From: Bubalus kerabau
Lineage: Eukaryota > Chordata > Mammalia > Artiodactyla > Bovidae
NCBI RefSeq assembly: GCF_029407905.1
Contig: NC_073624.1
Coordinates: 7,142,501 to 7,206,500, forward strand
Direction: 5' to 3'
Length of the DNA: 64,000 nt
Both the position numbers and the translations under genes were made by a program. The notes beneath the pieces are model-generated. The model was not told the DNA's origin and did not search any database. It saw nothing but the letters and a program-made list of their open reading frames with translations. Below, piece by piece: positions 44,394-57,410 of this stretch (positions within the stretch are counted from its first letter, which is position 1; each line of letters begins with the position of its first letter).

Positions 44394-44797
44394 TATTTTT
44401 ATGGAGCTTTGAAAAAGCAGTTGGGCGAGACATGGAGGACCAGACATGGGCCTCCTTGGAGCTGGGCCACCGCCTGAGGCCTGCAAAGCCCAGCTCACTG
44501 GGTGGGCTGGAGGGGCGTCCTGTCAGTCACCTTCCCCACCAAGCTACCCTCCTGTGTTTAGCTGCTTCATAAACTAAGATTCAAGTTGCCTAATAAAGTA
44601 AGCTGGGCCCCAAGAAACTACATGTGGGTTCTGATCATGTAACCAAAATTAGAGGCTTCGGCTGTCACCTGTGCATGACAGTCCCGGGTTCCATCCAAAG
44701 AGATCCCAAGTTGACGTGTACCTTACAGGGCCTGGGACCCGGAGGTAACATAAGCCACTGTGTCTGGCTCGGTCCAGTGGCATCTACCTGAGAATGA

Positions 44798-45008
44798 AAG
44801 TGAGAGTGAAGTCGCTCAGTCGTGTCTGACTCTTTGCGACCCCATGGACTGTAGCCCACCCACCAGGCTCCTCCCTCCATGGGATTCTCCAGGCAAGAGT
44901 ACTGGAATGGGTTGCCATTTCCTTCTCCAGGGGATCTTCCCGACCCAGGGATCGAACCCGGGTCTCCCGCATTCCAGGCAGACGCTTTATCTGAGCCACC
45001 AGGGAAGC
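44798..45008 (-). mobile_element. Bov-tA SINE (antisense)
   Basis: Reverse-complement Bov-tA flanked by the 11-bp duplication cctgagaatga at 44787-44797 and 45009-45019. Low divergence suggests a young copy. Confidence 0.95.
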
Positions 45009-45231
45009 CCTGAGAATGAGGTAACCTGAAATCCAATCAGATTAATTTCGGTCAGAAATAAAGAATCTGAAGCTCCAAACAGGGTAATGACGTTTCCATT
45101 ACTGCAGCTGGTCAAAAATCCTTTCTGTGGGTGTTTGTTACTGAGCCCTGTTAGGTGCTAGAACTGTTTTACAAAGGTCATTTATACTTATATTTTGTAT
45201 TTATTATGGATCTTGGGTTAGACAATGTTTT

Positions 45232-45421
45232 CTTAAAGATTTTTTTTTTAGATGTGGACAATTTTTAAAGTCTTTATTGAATTTGTTACAATGTTGCTTC
45301 TGCTTTATGTTTTGGTTTTTTGGCCATGAGGCATGTGGAACAGCTCTCTGACCAGGAGTCCAGCCTGCGCCCCCTGCACGGGAAGGTGAAGGCTTAACCT
45401 CTGGGCTGCCAGGGAACTCCC
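45232..45421 (-). mobile_element. CHR-type SINE (antisense)
   Basis: tttggttttttggccatgag, ctctgaccaggagtcca and cctctgggctgccagggaac are reverse-complement CHR. The 13-bp duplication tagacaatgtttt flanks it at 45219-45231 and 45422-45434. Confidence 0.92.
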
Positions 45422-45434
45422 TAGACAATGTTTT

Positions 45435-46100
45435 AAAATAATTTTCTTTTTTAAACCATAAAAGTAACATATTCACTACAGAAAAATTTAGAAAAAAATT
45501 AAATGAAAAAAAAAAAATCATCCAGCAATTCCATCACCCAGAGACATCTACCATCAATGTTTTGATGTGTATCTTTCCAAACTTCTTCTCATTCAAGGTT
45601 TGCTTGCAAACACAAGCATGCACACATGTGGGATGGTTTTACAAAAATGGGATCACACTGGGGAGATGCTATTTTGTCCCTGTTTCTTTCGCTTAATAAA
45701 ACACGAAGGGTATGTAGTGTCAACCACTATGGACAGAGTGTCACCCTTTCTGAGTCCTGCATTCACACTGCCTTGTGGTGTGCTCTTCGGCATCGTGTTA
45801 CAGTGCATTAGGGACCAGGATTCAACCACCTGGTTAATCACTTGGTGATGATGAATGAATGCGTTCATCTTTTTGGCATGATGAACAACTCTTAAAAAAT
45901 CTTGAACAAGGATCTTTTCCCACTTATCTGATTATTTATTTCCTTAGGATAAGTTCTAGAAATTAGATGGCTGGGTCAACAGACATGTATTCTATATATA
46001 CTTCAGAAAGGTTATAACAATCTATATTCCTGCCAGTGTTTTCCCACATTTATTTCTGTCCATTTGATAGTGGGAAAAAAACAGCTAATTGTTCTGATTG
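45435..46100 (+). mobile_element. Ancient L1ME-like fragment
   Basis: agcaattccatcacccagag, atctttccaaacttcttctc and acaaaaatgggatcacactg resemble old L1ME 3' sequence. Confidence 0.45.
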
Positions 46101-46113
46101 ACATGAATAAGTA

Positions 46114-46380
46114 TTGCTGCTGCTGCTAAGTCACTTCAGTCGTGTCTGACTCTGTGCGACCCCATAGACGGCAGCCCACCAGGTTCCCCCGTCCCTGGGA
46201 TTCTCCAGGCAAGAACACTGGAGTGGGTTGCCATTTCCTTCGCCAATGCATGGAAGTGAAAAGTGACAGTGAAGTCGCTCAGTTGTGTCCGACTCTTCGC
46301 GACCCCATGGACTGCGGCCTATCAGGCTCCTCCATCCATGGGATTTTCCAGGCAAGGGTGCTGGAGTGGGGTGCCACTGA
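46114..46380 (-). mobile_element. Bov-A2 SINE (antisense dimer)
   Basis: A (gct)n start, then two related Bov-A units, each with cagtcgtgtctgactctgtg- or cagttgtgtccgactcttcg-type sequence and an attctccaggcaaga-like core, joined by ccaatgcatggaagtgaaaa. Confidence 0.93.
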
Positions 46381-46569
46381 GGTTAAATGTCACTCCCCCC
46401 ATTTCACTGGCCATTTGTATCCCTTCTTTGCAAACTGCCTGCTCTTGACCTTTGTTCATTTTTCTACTGGGCTATTTGTCTCTTTTTACTGATTTGAAAA
46501 ACTTTTATATATTATGGATTTTGCTCTTCCTTAAGCATTTGCCCCACTTTGTTGGCTTATTTGTTTTTG

Positions 46570-46790
46570 CTCAGGAAAGAGAATGTCATAGTCATGAGAG
46601 TCACCTTGTCCTAGCCCTGTAACCTGGGTAAGTTTTACCTCTCTGAGTCACAGTCTTCTCACCTATGGAATGTGGCTAACAAGTATACTGAGCTTGTCAC
46701 GTTGTTGAGAGATAATTCACATAGAATCTACAGCACAGTGCCTGGCACTTAGTATTCACTAGTACATGTTATACGTAGTGGTTTCTGATA
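46570..46790 (+). mobile_element. MIR SINE fragment
   Basis: cctgtaacctgggtaagttt, acctctctgagtcacagt and cagtgcctggcacttagta. Confidence 0.85.
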
Positions 46791-47214
46791 GTTTTGCTTT
46801 GACTTTATTTTTGGAAAATTCAGATTTTTTTCCGATGAACTGGATATATTAGGGAATGATTTGGGCATAAATTTTGTGTTTACTTATGCATTAAAGAAAC
46901 ACTAAAAAATGCATAAAACCACACCCAGCTGAAATAAGCCACACAGGAAAACAAAAAATGCACATACCTCAAACATCTACCAGCTTCATCAGGTCATTTG
47001 CATGTATTATGAGCTATAACCATCCACATCTGGGGTCAGAATTTCCACTGGACTTCAGATAGCCCTTCTTCTATCACTTCACAGTAACTCATGAGCTATT
47101 AACTTTCCAACACCCACTCCCACAAGCAAACCTCAGGTCTTTTTCAAGGTAGAGTGCTGTATTTCCAAGCCACTTAACATCTGTAAAACTGTTTTAGGGG
47201 TTGCTATCTTATTT

Positions 47215-47470
47215 ATTTTTAGCACTTAAATTTAAATTTTTTTATTGGGCTATAGTTGATTAACAAGATGTTAGTTTCAGTTTTACAACACAGTGATTCA
47301 AAATCTTTATAAATTATATATACTCTATTTAAGGTTATTATACAATATTGGCTATTGTTCCTGTGCCGTACAATAAATAAATATATCCTTGTAGTTCGTT
47401 TATTTTATACATGGTAGTTTGTACCTCCCTATCTTTTTTTTTCAGAAAGCCTATTTATTTTTTCTCTGTA
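47215..47470 (-). mobile_element. L1 3'-end fragment (antisense)
   Basis: tgggctatagttgattaaca, ttagtttcagttttacaaca and ctattgttcctgtgccgtac are the reverse of the artiodactyl L1 3' end. Confidence 0.8.
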
Positions 47471-48164
47471 TTTTCTGGTCTCCTATGAAGTTTCTGAGTG
47501 TTGAGAACCTAACCCCACTTTCCCCATAAGCTCTGTGATTTTTACTGTGTAATTCTGCATAGTGCAGTACTTTTCAGTAACATGTACATTGCATTACAGC
47601 AGAACAATTCTAATCCTGTGTAGTAAAATTACCTGGTTTCTGTTCCTCATCCCCAACATCATAAGGATACTGACCTAAACCTTCTTCACTTACTTTTGTT
47701 CATCTTTCACATTAGACCTGCCCAACAGACTTGAGAACACAGAAGCATGGTGTGTGATGTGTGTGGAACAAGAGAGACCATAACCAGTGGGGGAGAGGGA
47801 GGTAAACACAAAATCTAATCCCCAAAACGTATCCCGCTTTCAAGTTGATGAACCTGTCTCCCCTCCTAGGATTTTTTTCCTAATTAAAGAATCTTAAAAA
47901 AAAAAAGTCCAATGTAGATCCATATCAAACCTGAGGGTTAGTGGTAATGCGACTTTTCATTTGTCCACCATTTTGCTATTTGTGACCACCCCTGCTTTTC
48001 TCAGGACCTGAAACATCCGTTATCCCCATTCAGGTCACCTGGAGGAGCAGTAAAGGAGCTGCGCTGTCGACCACTCCCCTCAACATGGAAGCCCTGAAAT
48101 GCAAACAGGACCAGAAGGAACAGAGGGACAGCTGCAACAGGCAGACTGCCACCTTAAAAATCGA

Positions 48165-48295
48165 TGCACTCTGGAGTAAGATATGGCAATACTCCAGTAT
48201 TCTTGCCTGGAAAATTCCATGGAAAGAGGAGCCTGGCAGGCTACAGTCCATAGGGTTGCAAAGAGTCAGACACGATTAAGAGACTGAGCACACAT
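48165..48295 (+). mobile_element. Bov-A-type SINE fragment
   Basis: aatactccagtattcttgcc, aagaggagcctggcaggcta and gcaaagagtcagacacg. Truncated at the 5' end. Confidence 0.88.
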
Positions 48296-50194
48296 AGTTA
48301 TCAGAGAATCTGATAACAGTAGGAGAAGGATGAGTGGGTCTATCTTACAGGCACAGCAATAAGGGGAGGGCATTTCTCTAAAAGCCTCCTGTATCCATGG
48401 TGTCTTATCAAATGTGCACTGGAAAGATAGCATTTGCACAAGGTAAATCTGAAGATCTTCTGTTTTCTTGAGAATGCCAAAATTCCCCTGTGTTTCACAG
48501 ATGTGTGGCAGTGACTTGAACACGTGATAAGGAAGCCTGAGTGTGCTCTACGGCAGGGGCCAACAATTAGACCCTGAAAGACAATTCAGAAAGCAAGGCA
48601 GGTCCAGTTGCACCTCAACAAATACTGGTCCAGGAATCAGAAGAGTCACCCATGGCAAAACCCACTAATAATTCAAGAATAGAGTCTCTAAAGATTTGGG
48701 TCATATGCCACAGAACTCTTTCCTTGATGTTGCATTTAAGAAGACCCAAAGGGAGGTGGGGAAAAAAAGAGACTGAATTGTGAAAAATTGAGAGTTTAAA
48801 CTAGAATAATTGAGAGATGACAACTAGTGGAATGAGCCCCCTGACCCACCCAAGGGAATATCAGGACTGTTAGAGTAATTAATCAGGTTTGTTTTATTTG
48901 TACACTATTATTTTGTGTAAATGTATGATCTGACAACAAGTACCCTCCAAATCTAGTGACTTGGAATCAATATTTCCATAGAAAATGTGACCACTTATGA
49001 AATTTCTTGAAAATAAGTACTCAAGAAAAGAAATATCCTCAAGATATTCTTTGAAATTATATGCTACGGCAGCTCTACAGATAAAATTATTCTAGAGATT
49101 GCTCAACTAAAAAAAAAAAAATCAATCCACTCAAACACTGGGAGACACATTTATTTGCTAAGAAGCTCAGAGCACAGGGGTAGAATCATGCACTTCAGGG
49201 AAATCCTGCGTCACAGTCCTGGGGAGAGGGAGGCTGGAGGAGGTGCCGAATGACACAGGATGACAAGCGGGTAACTCAGGTATCCTATATTTTAAGTGAG
49301 GGATGAGTGAACTCTTTACTGGTAAAGAAACCACAGAGGAAAATTAGGTGGGGAGGTGGAGGTTCTCAAATGCTTGTGTTTCATAACACACACAAATGTG
49401 TCACACACTCCTTTGCATGTATCAAGTATTACATAATCAAATAATACATTGAAAAATTAAGAGAGAAAAGACAAAGGGAAACCAAGTCGTTCTCGGACGG
49501 CCTCTGGTCTGCCCTGGCTCTCTCGCCACCTGCCCAGGCTGGGCATCAGGGGCAGCCCCAGAGGACCCGGCTCAGCTGACCGGTGCCATTGTCTCTGGGC
49601 CAACAGAACCTGAGCCAGCTCTTGAGTTCCAATAGAAAGACAGTGACCTGCGGCTCTACCTTCAGATGCTCTTTCCTTCTTCTTTCCTCTGCGGTGAGTT
49701 TATTATGAATTCCTGGCAGGTCACCTTCCACAGTATCACAGGGTTATCTCTTCCCTCCCTCTTGCCTTGATTTCAACCACAGCTTCCACCCGGTGACAAT
49801 CGTCTTGAGTACCTTGTTGGGCCAACAATCTTCCAAAGCAAATCAAACTTCTCAAACAGGAGCTTCATAGCTTCCTACCAATGGCTCCCTCCGACTTCAA
49901 GGGATTTCATTTCCACTCACTTTAGCTCATCATCCACCCACTCCCTTCCTTGTCAGCACAAGCCTTTGGGGGGGAGGAGAGGCTCTTTCTCCGAATGCGA
50001 TCACCTGCCTCACCCTTTCTGCTTGTTACAGCCTTCTTCCTTTTAATTGCACAATTCAATTTCAAAATGACCTACACTTTCTTTCACCAAGGACACTTTT
50101 CTACCTCAGGTCTAGCCATCTTTTAACTCCTGAACCCAACTGTGATTTGTTTAAAAAAAAAAAAAAAAAATTGTCCAAAACTTGAAAAAAAGCC

Positions 50195-50245
50195 GGGGGT
50201 GGGGGGGGGTGGGGGTGGGCACGGGACAGCGGGGGGCCGGGGGGG
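50195..50245 (+). repeat. G-rich tract, potential G-quadruplex
   Basis: At least six runs of three or more G within 51 bp (gggggtgggggggggtgggg and onward), shortly after an 18-base A run ending at 50170. Confidence 0.85.
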
Positions 50246-51605
50246 AAGTACAGTGTCTCTAAAAGTCCTACCTGTCTACCTAAAGGTCATCTGACGCACT
50301 CCGGAAACACAGAGTGGTCTGACTTCCTCTTTACTATTCATCAGGCACACATTCTGTAATATGAGATGTTCACATGTAGAAAATAAACAAGCAACAAATG
50401 ACTTGTCTGGTGAAAAAGATAACCTTGAAAGCTTTGTCTTTATTGCCCTGCAGGGCATTAGCTGGTTATGTATCTGAATTTGCAATCTTACTTCTTTCCT
50501 ACTATGTGAGTATCAGTTTCTTGCATTCTCCTTGAATCCACCTTTGTCATCCTGCTGTTTTCCTCAGCAATCTTCATAAATCTTCAGTACATACTAATGA
50601 TATACTGGTATAAGAGTATGCTTCGAACATTAAAAAGTTTCTTTTGTCATATTACATCCAGTAAGACATATTTTTTAATACTTTCCTTAGATCTTGTGCT
50701 CCACAAGCACCTAGACAAAACCTTCCACTCCCTGGGCCTCTCTAGGCACTCAGCGCTCTGGTACTTAAATGACTTGGTATCAACTCACTGAGATGCCCTC
50801 ACATGCAACCTTCATGCACTCTATAAAAACAGCAAACACCCTTTCTGAACCAAAAGTGGAAGGGACACCGCCTCACGATGGGACAAGATATTTTTGAAAT
50901 TTGGGTTACCCAGGAAAATCTGGACAAATTTCTGTAATTTCCACAAAGCTTCCACTTTTGGTGAAGTAGGTATATAAATGCAAGGTTTTAAATGTGTTGA
51001 ACACCCACTGTGTGCTGGCGCAGAGATGACAAAACACCCCTCGACCTCAAGGAGTTAGTGAGAGTGACGGATCTGGTGGCGACAGTCACAGCAGGCGAGG
51101 ACAACACAGGGGATGTGATAAAATCACTGACTCCAGCTGGTCGAGCAGCTTCCTCAAGAAGCTGGAATGAAGGCTGACCAGGACGCCGGGGGATTTCTAG
51201 GCCCAGGGAATCTTGCAAGCCACCGCTCGGAGGCCTGGAGCTGCATGGTGGGCAGCGGGAAGGCACCAGGCTGGGCAGGTGGTCAGGACCAAATCCTGAA
51301 GGGGTCTGCAGCTCATGGTAATGAACTTGGTCTCTCTCCTTCCTAAAGAAGGAAAAGCTACAGCCAGCAATCCAGCAATGCTCTAGGAAGGGGAGCCCTG
51401 CAGCTCAGCCCTGCTCACTCTGGTTTGTATAGGGGGCTACTGGCTTGCCCAGCGTCCCCAGACACCGTATGCTAAGAATCATTCTGAGCAAAGACTTAGG
51501 GCTGAGTTCTGACTTGAGAGAATATCAAAACAGCTAAAACAAAAGTTAGGGTAACTTCATCAATAGAGGAAGAGACTTCTGAAAATTGATTAAAGGGAAG
51601 TTCTT

Positions 51606-51736
51606 TTTCTTTTTTTTTTTTTAATTTTTGGCTGTGCCACACAGCACGAGGGCTTAGTTTCCTGATCAGGGATTGAAACTGTATGCCTTGCAGTGGAAAT
51701 GTAGAGTCTTAACCACTGGAACCACCAGGGAAGTCC
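51606..51736 (-). mobile_element. CHR-type SINE (antisense)
   Basis: tttttggctgtgccacacag, cctgatcagggattgaaact and ccactggaaccaccagggaa. An imperfect aaaggaaagttc-type duplication flanks it. Confidence 0.88.
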
Positions 51737-52339
51737 CCAAAGGAAAGTTCCAGTTATGTATGAAAACTGGGAAACAGGCCACCTATCTCTTAGGGGTTGT
51801 GTGAAGGGAGCGTGGCAAACAATCATATTAAAAAAGAAAAGCAGGATGTTGAAAAGTTAAACCAAGAATTACCTGGAAGGCCAAAGAGAATGGGGATTCC
51901 CAAGTTTAAATTCAAACACAGCTTTCTGTGTGACAAATCAGAAGGCTGGTTGGAACTCTCATAATGTAATTGTGCTGCCTCTGGGAAATTAATTGATCTC
52001 TCCGAGACTCAGTTTCTCTACTTATAAATATGGGAACAATCCAAATTCCAATGGATATACATTAATATATAGGGATATGATCAGCACATACTAAAATGTC
52101 TTTTGACTTTTTCATAGTTTCTTTTTCAACCTAACATTTGAAAAAGGGTTATTTGTAGCTTAGCTTCCAATTTAACCTTTGAATAAAAGCCAGTAGTCAC
52201 ACTATTGATGTTTAAAAGCAACAACTCAATGACAAAGCTAATAAACTTATTTTCTAACTAGAAATCATATTTACATTTTATTCAAATGCAGAGAAGGTGG
52301 TTATGACTGAAATTAAACTCACTTCCTATTGATTCTATG

Positions 52340-52500
52340 TGGACAACATAATAATAGCTGTCACTAATACCTACGTACTACTTCACACAAACCCAGGTGC
52401 TAGTATTACTATTCTACTTTACAGGTCATGAAAATGAGGTTCAGGGAAGTTAAACTGTTTGCTCAAGCCCTTCATACAAGCTACAAGATCTGAATTTATA
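52340..52500 (+). mobile_element. MIR SINE fragment
   Basis: aataatagctgtcactaata, ttctactttacaggtcatga and gaggttcagggaagttaaa. Confidence 0.82.
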
Positions 52501-53774
52501 TCTGTATTGAGGTCTGCATATCTCTTCCATGCACTCTATTTCCCCCCACAAAACAAACATTTCTTGGATTTTACAACTTGGGAGAAAGATGCAAGATGGA
52601 CCTGGAGCGACAATAAAGTCTGGGGAATCTGGGTGTGGGTGGAGGGGGGGCACTTAATGTAACCCATCTCATGACCCCCAATACTAAGTTCAATGTTAAT
52701 GAAAGAAGATCCATCTCAGGGTAACACACATGTAACTGACTCAAGGGGGAGTAGATGTGAGAGATTTTTGCCTGACTGTATTTTGCCAGCATACTTTCCT
52801 CCCAAAGTATTAAACCTTTCTCCAGATGAGACCTTCTGCCTTGACAAGATGCTCCTTTCCAGAACACCCCTCTTTCTTCAAATAAAGAACAAACCAATAA
52901 AGACACAACCCTTAAGACCTGCATTCAACATACATTAACTGAGCCTACAGTGTGCCAGACACAAAACTGAACACATCAAGAGGCACGTGTTCTGGCGGAG
53001 AAACCCCGTGTGAACACCTGCCAGGGCCAGGTGCCGTGTGCTGGGATGATAAAGGCGCATGACACAAGAGGACCCTGTCGGAGTACATTTCCTAAAAAGC
53101 TTCTGTTGTTTTTACTGCAATTCATCTCATGCTTGTGTGTGAGCATTTAGAGACAAAGGTTAAATGTGATTTTCTTTTTTTACTAGAAAAGAACTTCATC
53201 AGCAGTGTCACCCAGTTGTGTCTGCTTTTAACGCCTTGCAAACTTCCACTCATCGTGGCATACGATTCAAATCACCCTGGGAGGCAGCTTTAAGCACTCT
53301 TTCAAATGAGTTAATATATGCACAGCACTTAGAACAGTGTCTGGCACAGAGTGCTTGAAAGTGGTGATGGTGGTGGGGGTTGTTACACAGGAAGAAATAA
53401 GCCCAAGTCCAATGAGGGGTCTTAGGCAGGTGAGTTCACGAAGGCTCCATCCTGCTCCAGACGTCACCCCAACAAGCATGATGGGGGGCCTTCCTCTCAG
53501 GAGCCCTCCACCCCTGGGACTGTCCCACCTCACAGTGACTGTCCCCACCCATGGGAGAGCCCCACCCTGGGTCCCAGCTGGGAACCCAGGTCTTACCCAA
53601 GACCACATTAGAGGCATCAGATCTGTTGACCACCCACATTTGAAAGGCTGTCCATCTTGTTTCTTTATTCCTTTGAAATGCATGCTTTTAGAAACAGATC
53701 AAGAACAGATTTTGAGAACAACAATTAAGAGAAAACTCAAGCCAATGACTAGCAGTAATAATAAAAGCAGTACA

Positions 53775-53990
53775 GAAGTTGTTCACATTTCCTGGGCTCT
53801 TACCACATGTTAGCGATTACGTTAAGCACTTGACATGGATTTCATCACTTCATTTCCATGACACTTTGAGGCAGGTGCCTTCATCACCTCCACTTCACAC
53901 ACAAGGAATACTAGGCACAGAGAGGTTAAGTAACTTGTCTAGCGCCACTCAGTCAGCAGGTGACGGCGCTGGGACTGAAGAGTCAAGTTC
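53775..53990 (+). mobile_element. MIR SINE (long copy)
   Basis: taccacatgttagcgattac, ctaggcacagagaggttaag and taacttgtctagcgccac, the conserved MIR core in + orientation. Confidence 0.9.
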
Positions 53991-55784
53991 TCAGCCACCG
54001 CCCTGGACAGATGCTTTGCTTCTGTTACTGTATGGATGTCACCAGACAGCCTCGTTCTCTAATGGGAACAAACAGCCCCAGCTCAGGAAGGAAAAGGGTG
54101 TCATCCCAGGTGTCCTGCATCTCCTGACCCTTCATCTGCTCCCACCCTGCATCTCTCTGGTGTCTCTCTCACTCTCCTGCAACAAAGAGACTGAAAGTTG
54201 AACAACAGGCAGAGAGGAAGACGCTCAGGAACGCCCCTGCACAAGCCTGTTCCAGGGGCTGGCGCTGCACAGTGCCAGGTGACCGAGTGTCCACAAAGTC
54301 TGGCAAAAGCCACTCCTTCCACTTAACTGTCCTCCTGGGGGGCAAAGTTCCAAAGCTGGGGATCTCCACCTTTCCCAGTCCTTAAACCACTTAGTAAAGC
54401 AACTATACTCCAAGAAAAATTAATTTTTAAAAAGTCATTCAGGCAAAAGTGAAAGACCTCAGTGACTCACCAACCTACCCTTCCCCAAATCATTACCACA
54501 CTCCCAAATCTCCCTCAGACTAAGGACAAAAATAATACTTCCAAAGCAGGTTACTAACCCCTGCTACAAATCACCACCCAGCATGTTCATACCCACTGTG
54601 CACTGCGGTGCTGGGAGCTCGGGGAACCTGCATATAGCACAGACTCCAAAGTGCCAGTTTCCTTCCCAGCAACCTCACAGGAAAGAAACCCAACCAACCC
54701 CAGAAACCGTGACAAGGGTGAACAGACAGGTGCCTCACAGAGGAAGGGCTGTCAGAAGGCAGAGGAAGGGCTGACTCGTCCCGGCAGGCAGGGAAAGCAG
54801 AGCCTTGAAGGGCAAAGAGACGTTTGTGACTTAGAGAGAGGCATGGGTAGGTGCTGCAGACAAAGGGAACGGTATGAGCAAAAGCACAGCACCAAGAAAT
54901 GTTCTGGAAGGAGCTTCCGCAGAGCACGTGGAACAGAGTGGAGAGACGGAGCTGCCTGCACTTGAGCTGTGAAGGCCTCACGGAAGCTGCCTGGCGTGGC
55001 ACAGAAAGCACCACGGACATCTGCCATTCCTGCTCCGTCTGCCATCCTTCCAGCTGAACCTCCCATGCACCCTGATTTTCCTTCTGGAGAACCCATGCTG
55101 GGTGGTCTCAGCAGTAAGGTTTCCTGCCAGGCGGCTCTGATGAATGCATGCTCCCACCAGGAACGTGACTCTAGGAAGCGGGGACAAGCAGAGGCCACCA
55201 AGGCGGAGGGTCCTAAACAGGCTGCTCTGGCCTCTTCTTAGCAGGACTCTGCTGCCAAGCTGCCTTTGGCTCTGGCCCGTGTTCCCGGTCTGGCTCTCCC
55301 GCTTTTCTGATCAGTCCACACACCATTCTGCCAATAAACTCCTTTTCTACTTGAGCTACTCAAAGCCAGCTTCTGTGGCTCATCACCAAGCCTGCCAACT
55401 GACAGCACATGGGAGCAGGAGAGGGACCTGATCAAAACTAAGTTTGAGGAAGGCCACAAAACACAGCTATCAAGAGGACAGCCTGCAAATCACCCGAGCA
55501 CGGTGGTCAAGCCTTACAAAGCAGCTGTCCGCTCAGCCTGGGACACTACTACGCCTGATCCCCTGGCCGGTGCCCCTCCTGGACTCTACCCCAGATCTTA
55601 CCTTCCACACTGGAATCTTTGGGGGTGTACCCTGGTGGGCCTCTTAAGCACATTAAAGTTTGAGACCCTCGGTCCCACACAGTGTTCTGGCCACAAGGAA
55701 TCACATATTCCCAAACATGTCAAATTATTCCCAACACCCTGCCTTTCCAAATTCTCCTTTCTAAAATACTATTCACTCATCCTT

Positions 55785-56080
55785 CACAACTCAGCTCAAA
55801 TGCCAGTCTCCGTGAAGATTTTCCTACTCCCCTTCCTTAGTGTTTCAAAAACTTGGGACTTTGTTCCTCTGTTCTGGCCTCTGTTGCATTTTGCTCTGTA
55901 TTGTGACAGGCTGCTTAGATGTCAGCTCCCTGACAGTTGAGACTTTTTCATTCATCTCTAATACCTGAGTCTAACAATATGCTAGCTTGTGTGGGACCCA
56001 GCACAGAGCACAGATACGTAGCACTGAGCCAGGAACATAGTGGATACTCATGCAGAACTGGGATGAATAAATTTCTTAAA
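55785..56080 (+). mobile_element. L2 LINE 3'-end fragment
   Basis: ctcagctcaaatgccagtct, gatgtcagctccctgacagt and gtggatactcatgcagaa-gaataaa are the L2 3' end. Confidence 0.8.
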
Positions 56081-56194
56081 TTAAGTTTAAAAAATTTAAA
56101 ACAACTTCTGACGAGAACAGGGGTCCCCAGACAGGCTTCCGGAGTCAGGGCATCTCCCACCTCATTCCCACAGGGTAGGGAAGAGTACGAGCTC

Positions 56195-56365
56195 ATGTCA
56201 GAAGGCCCAAGTTCACTCCTAATGCCACTTTATCAGCGCAGTAAACCTCGGGCAAATCATTTTATCTGTCTCTACGTCTTCATATGCAAAATGGGAATAA
56301 AATCAAGTACCTCCCAGCACTGTCAGGAAGACAAATGTATCAGAGGGATTTTTGTAACATGTTAG
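56195..56365 (+). mobile_element. MIR SINE fragment
   Basis: cgggcaaatcattttatctg and gcaaaatgggaataaaatca. Confidence 0.75.
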
Positions 56366-57269
56366 GCCTCGCAGGGACGTTTACACTTAGGAAGAAGCAG
56401 TATTTCCATGAGTTGCTATGGGCGATGAGGGCCTGAGCCAAGAAGACTCCAGTTTAACAAGGCAGTTCCACATCTGGTTCAGCAGCCGGAATTTCATTGC
56501 TGATCCAGTCTAGTCCCTGAACCCAACAGACCAGTTCCACAGGACAGATGCAGAAGCCACATTATAAGGGACGTTTAGACATGTGTTCATTAGCAATTCT
56601 GAAGGCCTGAGAGATGCAGAAAGAGCTCTGTTTTCCAGCTTCCAAGCCGTTCAACGGTTGAGGATTAGTTTCTAAACAGAGGTTTCCCCAGAGAGCCTTC
56701 CTTTGAGGCCTCGCTCTGGGATCCTGCTATTCTTTAAAAAATTCCATCATGTCAACAAAGTTTAACCCGTGAGGCTTGTGGTCCAGAAATGGAACACCTG
56801 ACCTTGTTATGTGACTGCTCCTTTGTGTCCGCCCACCACACCTACAGAAGCCCTTTCAAAAGGAAAGAATAAACATTTCAAAACTGTATTCTAAAAAAAG
56901 GGCCCTTGGTCCTAAGAGTCCACTTGCAACTTGTAGCTCCTCGTTCACTCTCAGATAAGAATTGAAGAGAATGTTAGACTCCCTGCCCTCTTCCGTGCAT
57001 GTGCTGTAGCTTCAGGCAAGTCTCAGAGCACCTGAGACGCAGACAGCCCCAGTCCCTGCTCTGCAGCAGGACAGAAGGCTTAGAGAAGTGCTGTGGGATC
57101 CAGGGAAGTCACTTGAAGCATCCAGCACAGGGCAGACCCTTCCTGATAAACACATGTGGACTGAAGGGAAACCTGAGCAGAGGAGGCTGGTCTCTCCAGC
57201 CCCAGCCCACCACCCGTCTTGTATTTACAACTCTGAAGCCCTCTACATCAGATGGGGACTTGGCATGCA

Positions 57270-57410
57270 GGGGAGGAAAAGTACATGGGTTTTGGAGTTG
57301 GACTGAGGTCACCCTTTTACAACTTACTAGCTCTGGTCTGGGCCTCAGTGTCTTCATCTGTAACATACCATGCAACTGGAGAAAGAATTAAAAGCAAAGG
57401 ACAGTGTAGG
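57270..57410 (+). mobile_element. MIR SINE fragment
   Basis: acatgggttttggagttgga, caacttactagctctgg and ctgggcctcagtgtcttcat. Confidence 0.82.

Noticed and set aside
53215..53290. MER5A fragment
   Set aside because: gattcaaatcaccctgggag resembles a MER5A end, but the match is too short and the other end is missing.
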